From positions 1-64,000 of the forward strand of contig JAHFGU010000001.1 in assembly GCA_023247285.1 (NCBI GenBank): a DNA stretch of 64,000 bases, written 5' to 3'. Of this stretch, positions 25,391 through 34,267 are shown piece after piece. A program made the translations under genes and the position numbers. The DNA comes from Candidatus Omnitrophota bacterium. Its GTDB lineage: Bacteria; Omnitrophota; Koll11; Aquiviventales; Aquiviventaceae. Positions within the stretch are counted from its first letter, which is position 1. Each line of letters opens with the position of its first letter. The notes beneath the pieces are model-generated. The model saw only the letters and a program-made list of their open reading frames with translations, was not told the DNA's origin and made no database searches.

Positions 25391-26697
25391 GCGTCGGCTT
25401 CGTGGGGCTCGCACATCTGGGGGTCGTTTCCAGCATCGCGGCGGCGGCGAAAGGCCTGGATGTCGTGGCCTTCGACCCTGATGCCGGCCGCGTTGAGGCG
25501 CTCAGCCAGGGCCGGCTGCCGATTGCCGAACCGGGGCTTGCGGGGCTGCTGACGGCGTCTGGGTCCTGCATCCGCTTCACGGGCGAGCCATCGGCGCTGA
25601 GGGGGTGCGACGTCATCCTCCTGGCCGCAGACGTTCCCACGAACGAACGCAACGAGAGCGAGCTGGCGCTGATTCACCGGCTGCTTCAGCTGACCGTCTC
25701 GTGCGCCGCCCCAGGGGCCGTGATCGTGATCCTCAGCCAGGTGGCGCCGGGGTTCACCAATGAGGCGGAGCAGCGTATCCGGTCCACGCATCCCGAACGG
25801 GGGCTTGCGGTGTTCTATCAGGTGGAGACGCTCGTCATGGGCCGCGCGGTGGAGCGGGCCATGCAGCCAGAGCGGTTCATTGTCGGATGTCGCAGGCCGC
25901 GGGACCCGCTGCCGGCGCCGTACGCCGACTACCTGGAGCGCTTTGCGGCGCCCATCATCCGGATGCGGTACGCAAGCGCTGAGCTGGCCAAGATCGCGAT
26001 CAACATGTACCTGGCGTCCCAGGTCTGCACGACTAACACCCTGGCTGACCTGTGCGAGGCGATCGGAGCTGACTGGCAGGAGATCGTTCCGGCGCTGACC
26101 TCGGATCAGCGGATTGGGCCGTACGCCTACCTGGCGCCTGGCCTGGGGTTCTCCGGCGGCAACGTGGAGCGGGATTTGGTGACGGTGACGCGCCTAGCGC
26201 AGGCTCACGGCGCCGACGCCAGGCTCGTGGAGGCGTGGCTGGCGCACAGCCGGTACCGGCGGGACTGGGCGCTCACGACGCTCAAGCGCGAGCTGTCCGG
26301 CTCTCAGGATCCGATCATCGCCGTCTGGGGATTGGCCTATAAGCCGCAGACGGCCTCGATGAAAAACGCGCCCGCGGCCGCGTTTCTCGATGCGCTGGCC
26401 CCTGTGCCGGCGCAGGTCTATGACCCCCAGCTTACCGTGGAGCAGGGTCGGTTCCCCCATGTAGTGACCGCCTCCTCCGCCCTGGAGGCCTGCCGGGGCG
26501 CTGCGGCGCTGGTGGTAATGACGCCCTGGGAGGAGTTTGCCCAGGTCGGCCTGCACGCCCTCCAGGGAGTGATGCGTGGCCGCACGATCGTGGATCCATA
26601 CGGCGCGCTCGATGGGCCGCTGTGCGCCCAGCTCGGCTTCCGATACCGTCGTCTCGGCGCCCCCCGTGAACCGGCGGTCCACATGGCGTCCACATGA
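25387..26697 (+). CDS. UDP-glucose/GDP-mannose dehydrogenase family protein lacking the catalytic Cys
   Basis: This 436-residue protein follows the UDP-sugar 6-dehydrogenase fold. It has an N-terminal Rossmann domain, PIAEPGL, ELAKIAINMYLA with the catalytic Lys202 and Asn206, and the C-terminal VWGLAYKPQT. In active enzymes the thiol-forming Cys lies in a GG-SC-LPKD loop; here the loop reads FSGGNVERD, placing Asn259 at that position. The NAD loop is also altered (GLAHLG rather than GxGYVG). The usual four-electron oxidation to a uronic acid may be lost. It may act as a two-electron oxidase, an epimerase-like enzyme or a binding protein. Confidence 0.8.
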   Translation: MSVGFVGLAHLGVVSSIAAAAKGLDVVAFDPDAGRVEALSQGRLPIAEPGLAGLLTASGSCIRFTGEPSALRGCDVILLAADVPTNERNESELALIHRLLQLTVSCAAPGAVIVILSQVAPGFTNEAEQRIRSTHPERGLAVFYQVETLVMGRAVERAMQPERFIVGCRRPRDPLPAPYADYLERFAAPIIRMRYASAELAKIAINMYLASQVCTTNTLADLCEAIGADWQEIVPALTSDQRIGPYAYLAPGLGFSGGNVERDLVTVTRLAQAHGADARLVEAWLAHSRYRRDWALTTLKRELSGSQDPIIAVWGLAYKPQTASMKNAPAAAFLDALAPVPAQVYDPQLTVEQGRFPHVVTASSALEACRGAAALVVMTPWEEFAQVGLHALQGVMRGRTIVDPYGALDGPLCAQLGFRYRRLGAPREPAVHMAST

Positions 26698-27590
26698 CGC
26701 GCCAGATTGTGATCACCGGCGCGAGCTCCGGCATCGGGGCAGCGCTCGTTCGCGCGCTGGCGGCCGGCGGCGATGCGGTCTATGCGTGCGCCAGGCGCGG
26801 GGAACGGCTGCGCGAGGTCGTCCAAGGGTGTCCGACCGCCTTCGGTCAGTCCTGCGACGTATCGCAGGAGGCGGAGGTTGAGGCCTTCGTCGCCTGGGTG
26901 CGGTCCAAGGCCGGCCGGGTGGACGCGCTCATTAATTGCGCGGGTCGGTTTGGAGCGATCGGCCCCGTCCTTGAGACCGACAGCCGCGAGTGGCTGCGCA
27001 CGGTCGAAGACAATCTGTTCGGGACCTACCTGATGGTCAAGGCGGTCGCGCCGCTGATGGAGCGCGAGCGGCGCCCGCGGGTGATCAATTTCTCAGGGGG
27101 CGGCGCCTTTGGCCCGTTCCCCTGCTACAGTGCCTATGCGGTGTCGAAGGCCGGGGTGGTGCGCCTGACCGAAATCCTGGCGGTTGAACTGGCGCCCTTG
27201 GGGATTCGCGTGAACGCGGTCGCCCCAGGCTTCGTCGCCACGGAAATCCACGAGGCCACCCTCCGCAGCGGCCCTGCGCGATCCGGCGCAGCGTTCTTCG
27301 AGCAGACCCGGCGGATGTTGCAGGAGGGCGCCGTGCCGATGGACATCCCGGTCTCCTGCGTGCGCTTCCTGCTCTCCGATGCGGCGGCTGCGCTCACCGG
27401 GAAGACGATCAGCGCCGCCTTTGACCCGTGGGGAAGCCCTGCCTTCGTCGAGTGCCTGGAGGAGCTGAACCGATCCGACGCCTACACGCTGCGGCGGATT
27501 AACGCGGCCAATCTGACTGAGCCTGGCCTGCGGCAGAAACTGGAAGCCGCGCAGGAAGAGGCCAAAGTCACCGCGCTGAGGATAGCCTGA
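26694..27590 (+). CDS. Classical short-chain dehydrogenase/reductase
   Basis: This 298-residue SDR has TGASSGIG cofactor binding, the NCAG motif, an NFSGGGAFG serine strand and the YAVSK catalytic pair. After the core (about 250 residues) it has an extra C-terminal region rich in charged residues. It probably reduces or oxidises a keto or hydroxyl group of a sugar or linked moiety. It overlaps the dehydrogenase-like gene by four bases and the next by one. Confidence 0.85.
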   Translation: MTRQIVITGASSGIGAALVRALAAGGDAVYACARRGERLREVVQGCPTAFGQSCDVSQEAEVEAFVAWVRSKAGRVDALINCAGRFGAIGPVLETDSREWLRTVEDNLFGTYLMVKAVAPLMERERRPRVINFSGGGAFGPFPCYSAYAVSKAGVVRLTEILAVELAPLGIRVNAVAPGFVATEIHEATLRSGPARSGAAFFEQTRRMLQEGAVPMDIPVSCVRFLLSDAAAALTGKTISAAFDPWGSPAFVECLEELNRSDAYTLRRINAANLTEPGLRQKLEAAQEEAKVTALRIA

Positions 27591-28852
27591 TGCTCAACCG
27601 GCTGGCCGGCTCTGCGAAGAAGGCGTGGGTCAAGGGCTGGCTCGTCCTCCTGCAGGCCGTGCTCTTCAATCCGTTGGCGCTGCGGGGATGGGTGCGGCTG
27701 CTCAAACACCGGGTGGAGTTTTTCGGCACCAGCCACTGGATCGGCACCATGGTCATCATTGACTACTACCTCAAGCGGAAACGGGCCCGCCGCTCAACCG
27801 TGCTGTCGGTGTACCTCATCAACAAGCCGCATCTGGCCAACCGATATCTGGCGCGATTCCAAGCGAAGGCCCTGTCGGACGCCCGCACCATCTTCGTGAT
27901 GAATCGGTTCCTCTGCCGCCTCCTGGCGCCGCTGGAACGGCAGCTGTTCTTCGCCGGGCCGACCGCGAGCTTCGTCCAACATCCGCAGGACTACCACGAG
28001 CTCAATGCGCGCTATCCGCTGCACCTCGAAGAGGCGGTGCCGGCGTCGGAACGCCGGCGGGCACGGGCCGCGATGGCCCGGCTCGGCCTTCCCCGCGAGG
28101 CGAGGTTTGTGTGCGTGCACGCGCGGGAAGCCGGCTTCAAAGCACGCCTGCAGCCCTCGGGCCACAACACCTACCGCGATATCGACATTGCGAATTATCT
28201 GCCCGCCATTGAGTGGCTGACGCGGGAAGGGTTCTGGGTGGTCCGGATGGGCGAAGCGACCGTGAAACCGTTGCCCGCGATGGCGCGCGTGATTGACTAC
28301 GCGCGCAGCCCGCTGAAATCCGAGGACCTGGACGTCCTCCTCATGGCGGGGTGCGAGTGCTTGCTGGGCTGCAACTCAGGGTTTTCGCAGCTTGCGCACC
28401 TGTTCAACAAGCGGGCGCTGTGGACGAATTCCATCCCCCTGGAAATGTGCCCGTGGGACGGCCTGGCGCTGTGGATTCCGAAACTCATCTTCAGTCAGGC
28501 GGAAGGACGGGACCTCACGTTCCCGGAGATCATCAGCCGCGGCATCGGGCAGTACCACCGCACCCAAGAGTACGAGGCGGCTGCGCTGGTGCCGCGCGAG
28601 AACACGCCCGACGACATCCTCGCGGCGACGCGGGAGCTGCTCGGGTGGTCTCGCGGCGAGCCTGGCTATTCCGCAGAGGATCGCCAGGCCCAGGCTCGGT
28701 TCGCCGCGCTTTTTCCCCCGCAGTACAAGGCCTACGGCACGCGCTCGCGCATCTGCGCGAGTTTCATGCGCGCGCATGCAGACCTGATGCCGATGGTCGA
28801 TGACGGCATGGAACTGACAGCTGCCCAGCACCCACTTGGAGGAGCGTCATGA
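27590..28852 (+). CDS. Putative glycosyltransferase, TIGR04372-like
   Basis: This 420-residue protein resembles the TIGR04372 group of surface glycan proteins. A VCVHAREAGF segment precedes YRDIDIANYLPAIEWL, then FWVVRMGEATVK, then a GCNSGFSQLAHLFNK segment that lines up with the GT-B donor site. The N-terminus has a hydrophobic/basic region suited to membrane association. It likely adds a sugar to the lipid-linked glycan. The subgroup assignment is from memory of motif order and has not been tested by search. Confidence 0.7.
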   Translation: MLNRLAGSAKKAWVKGWLVLLQAVLFNPLALRGWVRLLKHRVEFFGTSHWIGTMVIIDYYLKRKRARRSTVLSVYLINKPHLANRYLARFQAKALSDARTIFVMNRFLCRLLAPLERQLFFAGPTASFVQHPQDYHELNARYPLHLEEAVPASERRRARAAMARLGLPREARFVCVHAREAGFKARLQPSGHNTYRDIDIANYLPAIEWLTREGFWVVRMGEATVKPLPAMARVIDYARSPLKSEDLDVLLMAGCECLLGCNSGFSQLAHLFNKRALWTNSIPLEMCPWDGLALWIPKLIFSQAEGRDLTFPEIISRGIGQYHRTQEYEAAALVPRENTPDDILAATRELLGWSRGEPGYSAEDRQAQARFAALFPPQYKAYGTRSRICASFMRAHADLMPMVDDGMELTAAQHPLGGAS

Positions 28853-29502
28853 GGCCATCCCCGAGATTATTCGGCGATGCGGAAGGCAAGGTCATGCCCT
28901 GGCTGGACCGGTTGGAGGGCATCACCTATAAGTCGGATCCGCTCATGTTTTTCGTCAACCTCTCCCGCTACAAGTTTGCCGGCCGGCACCTCAAAAAGAC
29001 CGACCGGGTCCTGGACGCCGGCTGCGGGGCGGGGGTGGGGGCGGTCATGCTGGCGTATTTTGCCGGCCAGGTCGTGGGCGCGGACGATGACGAGGAGCTG
29101 CTCGCCCAGTGCCGGCAGCAGTATGCCGACGTGGCGAACCTTGAATTCCGCCAGGCGAATCTGCTGGGCGGGCCTCCGGAGCGCGAGGCGTTCGACGCCG
29201 TCGTCTGCCTGGACGTCGTGGAGCACTTCGAGCGGCATGACGCGGCCACGGTCATCCGCCACATCGCCCTGTCGCTCAAGCCCGGCGGGCTGGCGATCAT
29301 CGGGACGCCCAACAGCGTCTCGGCGCCGTACGCCTCGCCCCGACGGAAGGCCAGCCACCCCTTTGAGTACGACCCGGATAGCTTTGACGAGCTGTTGGCA
29401 TGCGGCTTTGCGCGGCGCAGCCGCTACGCGATGACCGATGAAACCGTCAGCACCGGGTTCATGAAGCTGGCGTGGTACCTCATGGCCGTCTGCTGGAAGT
29501 GA
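28849..29502 (+). CDS. Class I SAM-dependent methyltransferase
   Basis: This 217-residue protein has motif I VLDAGCGAGVGAVML, an acidic GADDDEELL end of strand 2, CLDVVEHFE (motif II) and LKPGGLAIIGTP (motif III). Such enzymes O- or N-methylate sugars or lipid-linked intermediates, or cap a chain. An AGGAG site lies 5-9 bases before the ATG. It sits directly before the ABC exporter, so it may modify the finished glycan. The substrate is unknown. Confidence 0.87.
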   Translation: MRPSPRLFGDAEGKVMPWLDRLEGITYKSDPLMFFVNLSRYKFAGRHLKKTDRVLDAGCGAGVGAVMLAYFAGQVVGADDDEELLAQCRQQYADVANLEFRQANLLGGPPEREAFDAVVCLDVVEHFERHDAATVIRHIALSLKPGGLAIIGTPNSVSAPYASPRRKASHPFEYDPDSFDELLACGFARRSRYAMTDETVSTGFMKLAWYLMAVCWK

Positions 29503-31274
29503 TGAAGGTTTTCCGCTTTATTCGAGCGATGTGGGAGAGGTTCCCCTGGCAGCTCGTGGGCAACACGCTGCTGTTGATGCTCGAGAGCGCGATCGGGGTG
29601 CTCTCGTTGTTGACGCTCGCGCCGATCATCGATTACTTCGTGAACCCCGCGCTCGAACAGGCCAGCCCGATCACCCGTCAGGCGGTGGGCGCGATGCGGG
29701 GGCTGGGGCTTCCGGTGACCCTGGGCAGCCTGCTCGGCGTGTTCATGGCGTGCCAGCTGCTCAAGGGCGGCCTCGGGATCCTCGCGCGGTACGGCGTCCT
29801 GAAGACGAAGCTGGATGTCCTGAAGGAGCTGACGGTCGGGACCTTCGAGGAGTTCTTCCGCGCCCGCTGGGCCTTCTTCAGCGGGACCCGGCAAGGGACG
29901 CTGCTGAACACGCTGCTGCATGAGACCACGGTTGTCGGCGAAGCGTTCGCGGCGATGGCCCGGTTGTGCGCGAGCCTGCTCAAGCTGGCCTCGTATCTCA
30001 TCGTGCCCGTGTGGCTCTCCTGGCAGGTCACCGGCCTCAGCGTGATCGCCGCGCTGGTCTTCGCGACGCCGCTGCTGCTGTGCGGACGGATGGCCTATCG
30101 CCTGGGTGCCGTGGCCACCGCGGCCATGAACCGGGTGAGCGCGGTCATCCAGGAGGCGGTGGGGTCGGCCAAGCTCGTCCTGGGATTTGTGAACCAGCGC
30201 GCGCACGCGCAGGAGCTGGCCGACAGCTTCGGCGCGTTCCGTCGGGCCGCGCTTCGGTCGCAGACGCTGGCGACCGGCACGCCGCTGCTGTATGAGCCGC
30301 TGGGGACCCTCGTGCTCGTCGTGGCGATGCTGGCCGCGCAGCGCGTGCGCATGCCCCTGTCCGAAATCGCGGTCCTCCTCTGGGCGCTGCGCACCAGCCT
30401 GCAGCTCATCGGCGAGGTGATCGTCCAGCGCAACAATCTCTTGAATTTCCTTCCCAGCGATGAGCAGATCCGCGGCCTGCGCCGGCAGGCCGCGGCGCTT
30501 GCCGAGCGATCCGGCGCGCGGCCGTTCCCCGGCCTGCGCCAGGGGATCGCGGTGGACCAGGTGACCTTCGCCTATCCCGGTCATGCGCCCACCCTCTCGG
30601 ACCTGACGCTGCAGATCCCGAAGGGGGCCATGGTCGCCTTCGTCGGCGAGTCCGGCGTCGGGAAGTCCACGCTCATCGACCTGCTCATGGGGTTCCACGC
30701 GCCGACCGCGGGGCGGATCCTGGTCGACGGCACCCCGCTGCACGACTTCGACCTGAAGGCCTACCGGAGCCGAATCGGCTACGTGCCCCAGGATGGCGCG
30801 CTGTTTAACCGGAGCATCCGCGACAACCTGCGCTGGGCGAATCCCGCGGCGACCGAGGGCGACATCCGGCAGGCCTGCCGCCAGGCGAATGCGGAAGAAT
30901 TCATCGAGCGCCTGCCCGAAGGCTTCGACACGGTGGTCGGGGACCGGGGGGTGCGCCTCTCCGGCGGCCAGTGCCAGCGCCTGGCGCTGGCGCGCGCAAT
31001 CCTGAGGCGGCCGGACCTGCTCATCCTCGATGAGGCGACCAGCTCGCTGGATACGCCGTCCGAGCGCCTCATCCAGCAGGCCCTCGAGAACGTGGCGAAG
31101 GGGACGACCGTGATCGTCGTCGCCCACCGGCTCTCCACGATCACCCGGGCCGACGCCATCTACGTGCTGCATGAGGGCCGGATCGCGGAGCAGGGGACGT
31201 ATGAGGCCCTGGTGCGGCGGCAGGGGCATTTCACCCGCATGACGCAGCAGCAAGTGCTGGAGCCGGTGGCCTAG
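29502..31274 (+). CDS. ABC transporter, fused permease-ATPase (MsbA/PglK-like flippase)
   Basis: This 590-residue half-transporter has six hydrophobic segments in about 1-320. The ATPase domain has Walker A (GESGVGKST, about residue 382), a Q-loop VPQDG, the signature RLSGGQCQR, Walker B LLILDEATSS and the switch VVAHRLS. Proteins of this build flip lipid A-core, or lipid-linked oligosaccharides as PglK does, across the inner membrane. It is the only flippase candidate seen in this window. No separate wzx/wzy or wzm/wzt pair is present here. Confidence 0.92.
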   Translation: MKVFRFIRAMWERFPWQLVGNTLLLMLESAIGVLSLLTLAPIIDYFVNPALEQASPITRQAVGAMRGLGLPVTLGSLLGVFMACQLLKGGLGILARYGVLKTKLDVLKELTVGTFEEFFRARWAFFSGTRQGTLLNTLLHETTVVGEAFAAMARLCASLLKLASYLIVPVWLSWQVTGLSVIAALVFATPLLLCGRMAYRLGAVATAAMNRVSAVIQEAVGSAKLVLGFVNQRAHAQELADSFGAFRRAALRSQTLATGTPLLYEPLGTLVLVVAMLAAQRVRMPLSEIAVLLWALRTSLQLIGEVIVQRNNLLNFLPSDEQIRGLRRQAAALAERSGARPFPGLRQGIAVDQVTFAYPGHAPTLSDLTLQIPKGAMVAFVGESGVGKSTLIDLLMGFHAPTAGRILVDGTPLHDFDLKAYRSRIGYVPQDGALFNRSIRDNLRWANPAATEGDIRQACRQANAEEFIERLPEGFDTVVGDRGVRLSGGQCQRLALARAILRRPDLLILDEATSSLDTPSERLIQQALENVAKGTTVIVVAHRLSTITRADAIYVLHEGRIAEQGTYEALVRRQGHFTRMTQQQVLEPVA

Positions 31275-31275
31275 C

Positions 31276-31851
31276 ATGAGCGACCGCGACTGGCTGGCCG
31301 CGTATCTCGCGCGCGTCCGCGAGGCGCTGACCCCGCCGGATCTCCTCGAGGGGCTGGCGGCGCTCAGGGAGCTGCTCGAGGCGACGCAGGCAGCCGGCCG
31401 CAAGGTCATCTTCGCCGGCAACGGCGGGAGTGCGGCGATGGCCAGCCACTGCGCGGTGGACTTCACGAAGACGGCCGGCATCCGCAGCGTGAACTTCAAC
31501 GAGGCAGACCTCATCACCTGCTTTGCCAACGATTATGGCTACGCGCATTGGCTGGAGAAGGCGGTGGAGGCCTACGCGGACCCCGGCGACTGCGCCGTGC
31601 TCATCAGCTCCAGCGGCCGGTCGGAGAACATGCTGAACGCAGCCCGCCAGGCGGCGGCCCAGGGGGTGGCGGTCGTCACCTTCACCGGCTTCGCCAAGGA
31701 CAATCCGCTGCGCGCGCTCGGCCGGCTGAGCTGCTGGGTGGACAGCCGCGTGTACAACATCGTGGAGATGACGCACCACATCTGGCTCCTGGCGGTGTGC
31801 GACCGCATCGCTGCAACCGCCAAGCCGGTGGAGGCGGTACCGGTCTCATGA
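31276..31851 (+). CDS. SIS-domain sugar isomerase, GmhA-like, copy 1
   Basis: This 191-residue SIS protein has the FAGNGGSAAMASHCAVDF motif of sedoheptulose-7-phosphate isomerases and an ISSSGRSENML phosphate-binding loop. GmhA forms heptose 7-phosphate from sedoheptulose 7-phosphate. It would feed the kinase-nucleotidyltransferase fusions and the GmhB-like phosphatase at 7843. It overlaps the class III aminotransferase gene by four bases. A second SIS protein lies at 60258. Confidence 0.85.
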   Translation: MSDRDWLAAYLARVREALTPPDLLEGLAALRELLEATQAAGRKVIFAGNGGSAAMASHCAVDFTKTAGIRSVNFNEADLITCFANDYGYAHWLEKAVEAYADPGDCAVLISSSGRSENMLNAARQAAAQGVAVVTFTGFAKDNPLRALGRLSCWVDSRVYNIVEMTHHIWLLAVCDRIAATAKPVEAVPVS

Positions 31852-33188
31852 CCCCTGCGGACGCGCTGGACCTTGCCGGCGCCGGCCAGGCGCTGTACCG
31901 AAAGGCCCGGACGCTGATCCCGGGAGGGACGCAGCTCTTATCCAAGCGTCCCGAGCGGTTTCTGCCGGAGCTGTGGCCGGCCTATTACTCGAAAGCCCAG
32001 GGCGCCTCGGTGTGGGGCCTGGACGGCCGCGCATATCTGGACATGAGCCTTCTTGGCGTCGGCGCCTGCGTGCTGGGCTATGCGGATCCGGACGTGGATG
32101 CGGCGGTCACCCAGGCGGTGCGCAACGGCTCGATGTGCACGCTCAACTGCCCGGAAGAGGTGGAGCTGGCCGGGCTGCTCTGCGCGCTGCATCCGTGGGC
32201 GCGGATGGCCCGGTTCGCGCGCGGCGGCGGGGAAGCGATGGCGATGGCGGTGCGCATCGCCCGCGCCTATACTCGGCGGGAGCACATCGCCTTCTGCGGC
32301 TACCACGGGTGGCATGATTGGTACCTCGCGGCCAACCTCTCGGACACCGAGGCGCTGGATGGGCATTGCCTGCCTGGCTTGGAGCCGGCCGGCGTGCCGC
32401 GCGGTTTGCGCGGCACCGCGCATCCGTTTCGGTACAACGATCTCGAAGGGCTTCGCCCCATCGTGGAGCAATGGTCCGGTCAGCTGGCCGCCATCATCAT
32501 GGAGCCGGCGCGCAGCACCGGGCCGCAGCCGGGTTTCTTAGAAGGCGTGCGCGAGCTGGCCACCCGCGCGGGCGCGGTGCTGATCTTCGACGAGGTCACC
32601 TCCGGATGGCGCATGGGCGATGGCGGCATCCACGTGCAATACGGCGTGGCGCCCGACATGGCGGTGTTCGCCAAGGCGCTCGGGAACGGCTATCCGATGG
32701 CTGCGGTGATCGGCGTCGAGCCCGTGATGCAGGCGGCCCAGGCATCGTTTATCAGCAGCACCTCGTGGACCGAGCGGATCGGGCCGACGGCGGCCCTGGC
32801 GATGATCCAGAAGTTCCGGCGCCTCAGCGTGGCCCAGCGGCTGATCGAGCTGGGCCAGCGCGTGCAGGCGGGGTGGACCGACGCGGCGCGCCGCCACGGC
32901 CTGCCGGCGCATGCCGCCGGCATCCCGCCGCTCAGCCACCTGGTCTTCGAGAGCGAGCAGCCCGCGGCGCTGGAAACGCTGTTCACGCAATGGATGTTGG
33001 ACCAGGACATCCTCGCCTCGCCCCAGTTCACGGCGTGCTACGCGCACCGCGACGAGGACGTCGCGCGGTACCTCGATGCCGTGGATCAGGTCTTCAGCCG
33101 AATCGCCCGCGCCATTGAACAGGAAACCGTGGAGGCCTCGTTGCGAGGCCCTGTCCGGCAACCGGGTTTTCAACGGCTGACCTCCTGA
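31848..33188 (+). CDS. Class III PLP aminotransferase, glutamate-1-semialdehyde aminomutase-like
   Basis: This 446-residue protein has the GSAM/ornithine aminotransferase fold: IPGGTQLL at the N-terminus, GYADPDV, HGWHDWY, the DEVTSGWRMG aspartate motif and the PLP lysine K276 in VFAKALGNGYP. It is not HemL by context. A class III enzyme among sugar genes, ending exactly where an N-formyltransferase begins, suggests it aminates a sugar that is then formylated. DegT-type enzymes normally do this, so the call of sugar substrate is inference. Confidence 0.87.
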   Translation: MTPADALDLAGAGQALYRKARTLIPGGTQLLSKRPERFLPELWPAYYSKAQGASVWGLDGRAYLDMSLLGVGACVLGYADPDVDAAVTQAVRNGSMCTLNCPEEVELAGLLCALHPWARMARFARGGGEAMAMAVRIARAYTRREHIAFCGYHGWHDWYLAANLSDTEALDGHCLPGLEPAGVPRGLRGTAHPFRYNDLEGLRPIVEQWSGQLAAIIMEPARSTGPQPGFLEGVRELATRAGAVLIFDEVTSGWRMGDGGIHVQYGVAPDMAVFAKALGNGYPMAAVIGVEPVMQAAQASFISSTSWTERIGPTAALAMIQKFRRLSVAQRLIELGQRVQAGWTDAARRHGLPAHAAGIPPLSHLVFESEQPAALETLFTQWMLDQDILASPQFTACYAHRDEDVARYLDAVDQVFSRIARAIEQETVEASLRGPVRQPGFQRLTS

Positions 33189-34252
33189 TGACCCAGGCAA
33201 CGGCGCCAGTCCTGCAGGCTCCAGAGACGGCAGCCGGCGTGCCCTTGCCGTTCGCGTATGAAGACGTGAAGGTCGGCATGGTGGGTTCCGGGGCAGGGTT
33301 CTGCCAGGCGCTGCTGCGCCTCCACGCGCTGGCGGTCCCGATCGCGGCCGTCGGAACGCATCGGTCCTTGTCGGAAGAACAGCACAGCGAGGAGCTGCAG
33401 GGCTATCGGCGGCTCGGGATGTACCAGGATCTTGGAGAGGTCGCGCAGCGAATCGGGGCCCGGTTTATGCGCGCGCCTGATCTCAACGCGGAAGGCTGCG
33501 TGCGCGCCCTCAAGGCGTGGGGGGTCAATCTGATCCTCTCGGTGTCGGCACCGGTGCTGCGCGAGGCGTTCGTGCATGCGTTTTCTGGATTCGTCTTCAA
33601 TATGCACGGCTCGGCTGTCTACCGCGGGAGGGCCGGCTTGACGTGGGCCATCCTGAACAACCTTCAGGCTGACCGCCTGGTGCTGCACTGGGTGGCGCCG
33701 GCGATTGATGCGGGGAAGATCGTGGCGCAGCAGCCCTACCACTGGCCGGCACGGAGCTATCCGATTGACATCATGCAGGCGCTTTTTCGCGCCTATGGGC
33801 CATTGTTGGCCGACCTCGTCTCGATCTTGCAGGCGGGGCGCGTCCCCTGCGCGGACCCGGGCAACGACGCCAAGTTATATTTTCCCCTCATCCGCGGCGA
33901 GCGTGACGGCGCCATTCAGTGGGACTGGCCGCCCGAGATCGTGGAATCCTTCGTGAGGGCATTCGGGTGGCCATACATCGGCGCCTTCGGATGTTTTCGC
34001 GGGAGCGGGGAGGTCGAGGCGCAGGTGCATATCGCCAGGTGCGAAGTCGCGAAGGACGATGCGCGGTTCTTCCACCCGCAGTGCAACGGTGTCGCCGTGC
34101 GGTATGGGCCTGACGACAGCGTGGATGTGGTGGCCGGTGGCCGGTTGCTTCGCGTGCTGACCATTCGCAAGGGCTGGGACGAGCTCCCGGCCCGGGCCGC
34201 CGTGCGGCTTGGCGGCCGGTTCGTGTCAACGGGCGCGGCCCGAGACCGATAA
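33188..34252 (+). CDS. Formyltransferase family protein (probable sugar N-formyltransferase)
   Basis: This 354-residue protein has the 10-formyl-THF-dependent formyltransferase active site: Asn138-Met-His140 with GSAVYRGRAGL (the usual N-x-H-P loop has Gly here), and Asp174 in an IDAGKIV strand. The C-terminal region (LIRGERDGAIQWDW) resembles the sugar N-formyltransferase/Fmt tail. Such enzymes formylate 3- or 4-amino-dideoxy sugars (VioF, QdtF). Fmt for initiator tRNA is unlikely in this setting. It starts on the last base of the aminotransferase stop, supporting joint action. Confidence 0.85.
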   Translation: MTQATAPVLQAPETAAGVPLPFAYEDVKVGMVGSGAGFCQALLRLHALAVPIAAVGTHRSLSEEQHSEELQGYRRLGMYQDLGEVAQRIGARFMRAPDLNAEGCVRALKAWGVNLILSVSAPVLREAFVHAFSGFVFNMHGSAVYRGRAGLTWAILNNLQADRLVLHWVAPAIDAGKIVAQQPYHWPARSYPIDIMQALFRAYGPLLADLVSILQAGRVPCADPGNDAKLYFPLIRGERDGAIQWDWPPEIVESFVRAFGWPYIGAFGCFRGSGEVEAQVHIARCEVAKDDARFFHPQCNGVAVRYGPDDSVDVVAGGRLLRVLTIRKGWDELPARAAVRLGGRFVSTGAARDR

Positions 34253-34267
34253 GAGGAGCATCGATTC

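Noticed and set aside
29424..31529. A 701-codon open frame on the minus strand opposite the ABC transporter
   Set aside because: High GC makes long antisense frames common here. It is compositionally biased towards Arg, Gln, His and Pro, and the + strand gene has all ABC motifs.
31848..33188. HemL (glutamate-1-semialdehyde aminomutase) as a housekeeping heme gene
   Set aside because: The fold matches, but the gene sits between a GmhA-like isomerase and a sugar formyltransferase with overlapping ends, and has no heme gene neighbours.
33188..34252. Methionyl-tRNA formyltransferase
   Set aside because: There is no def or rsmB neighbour and the N-x-H loop continues with Gly rather than Pro; sugar N-formylation suits the operon better.
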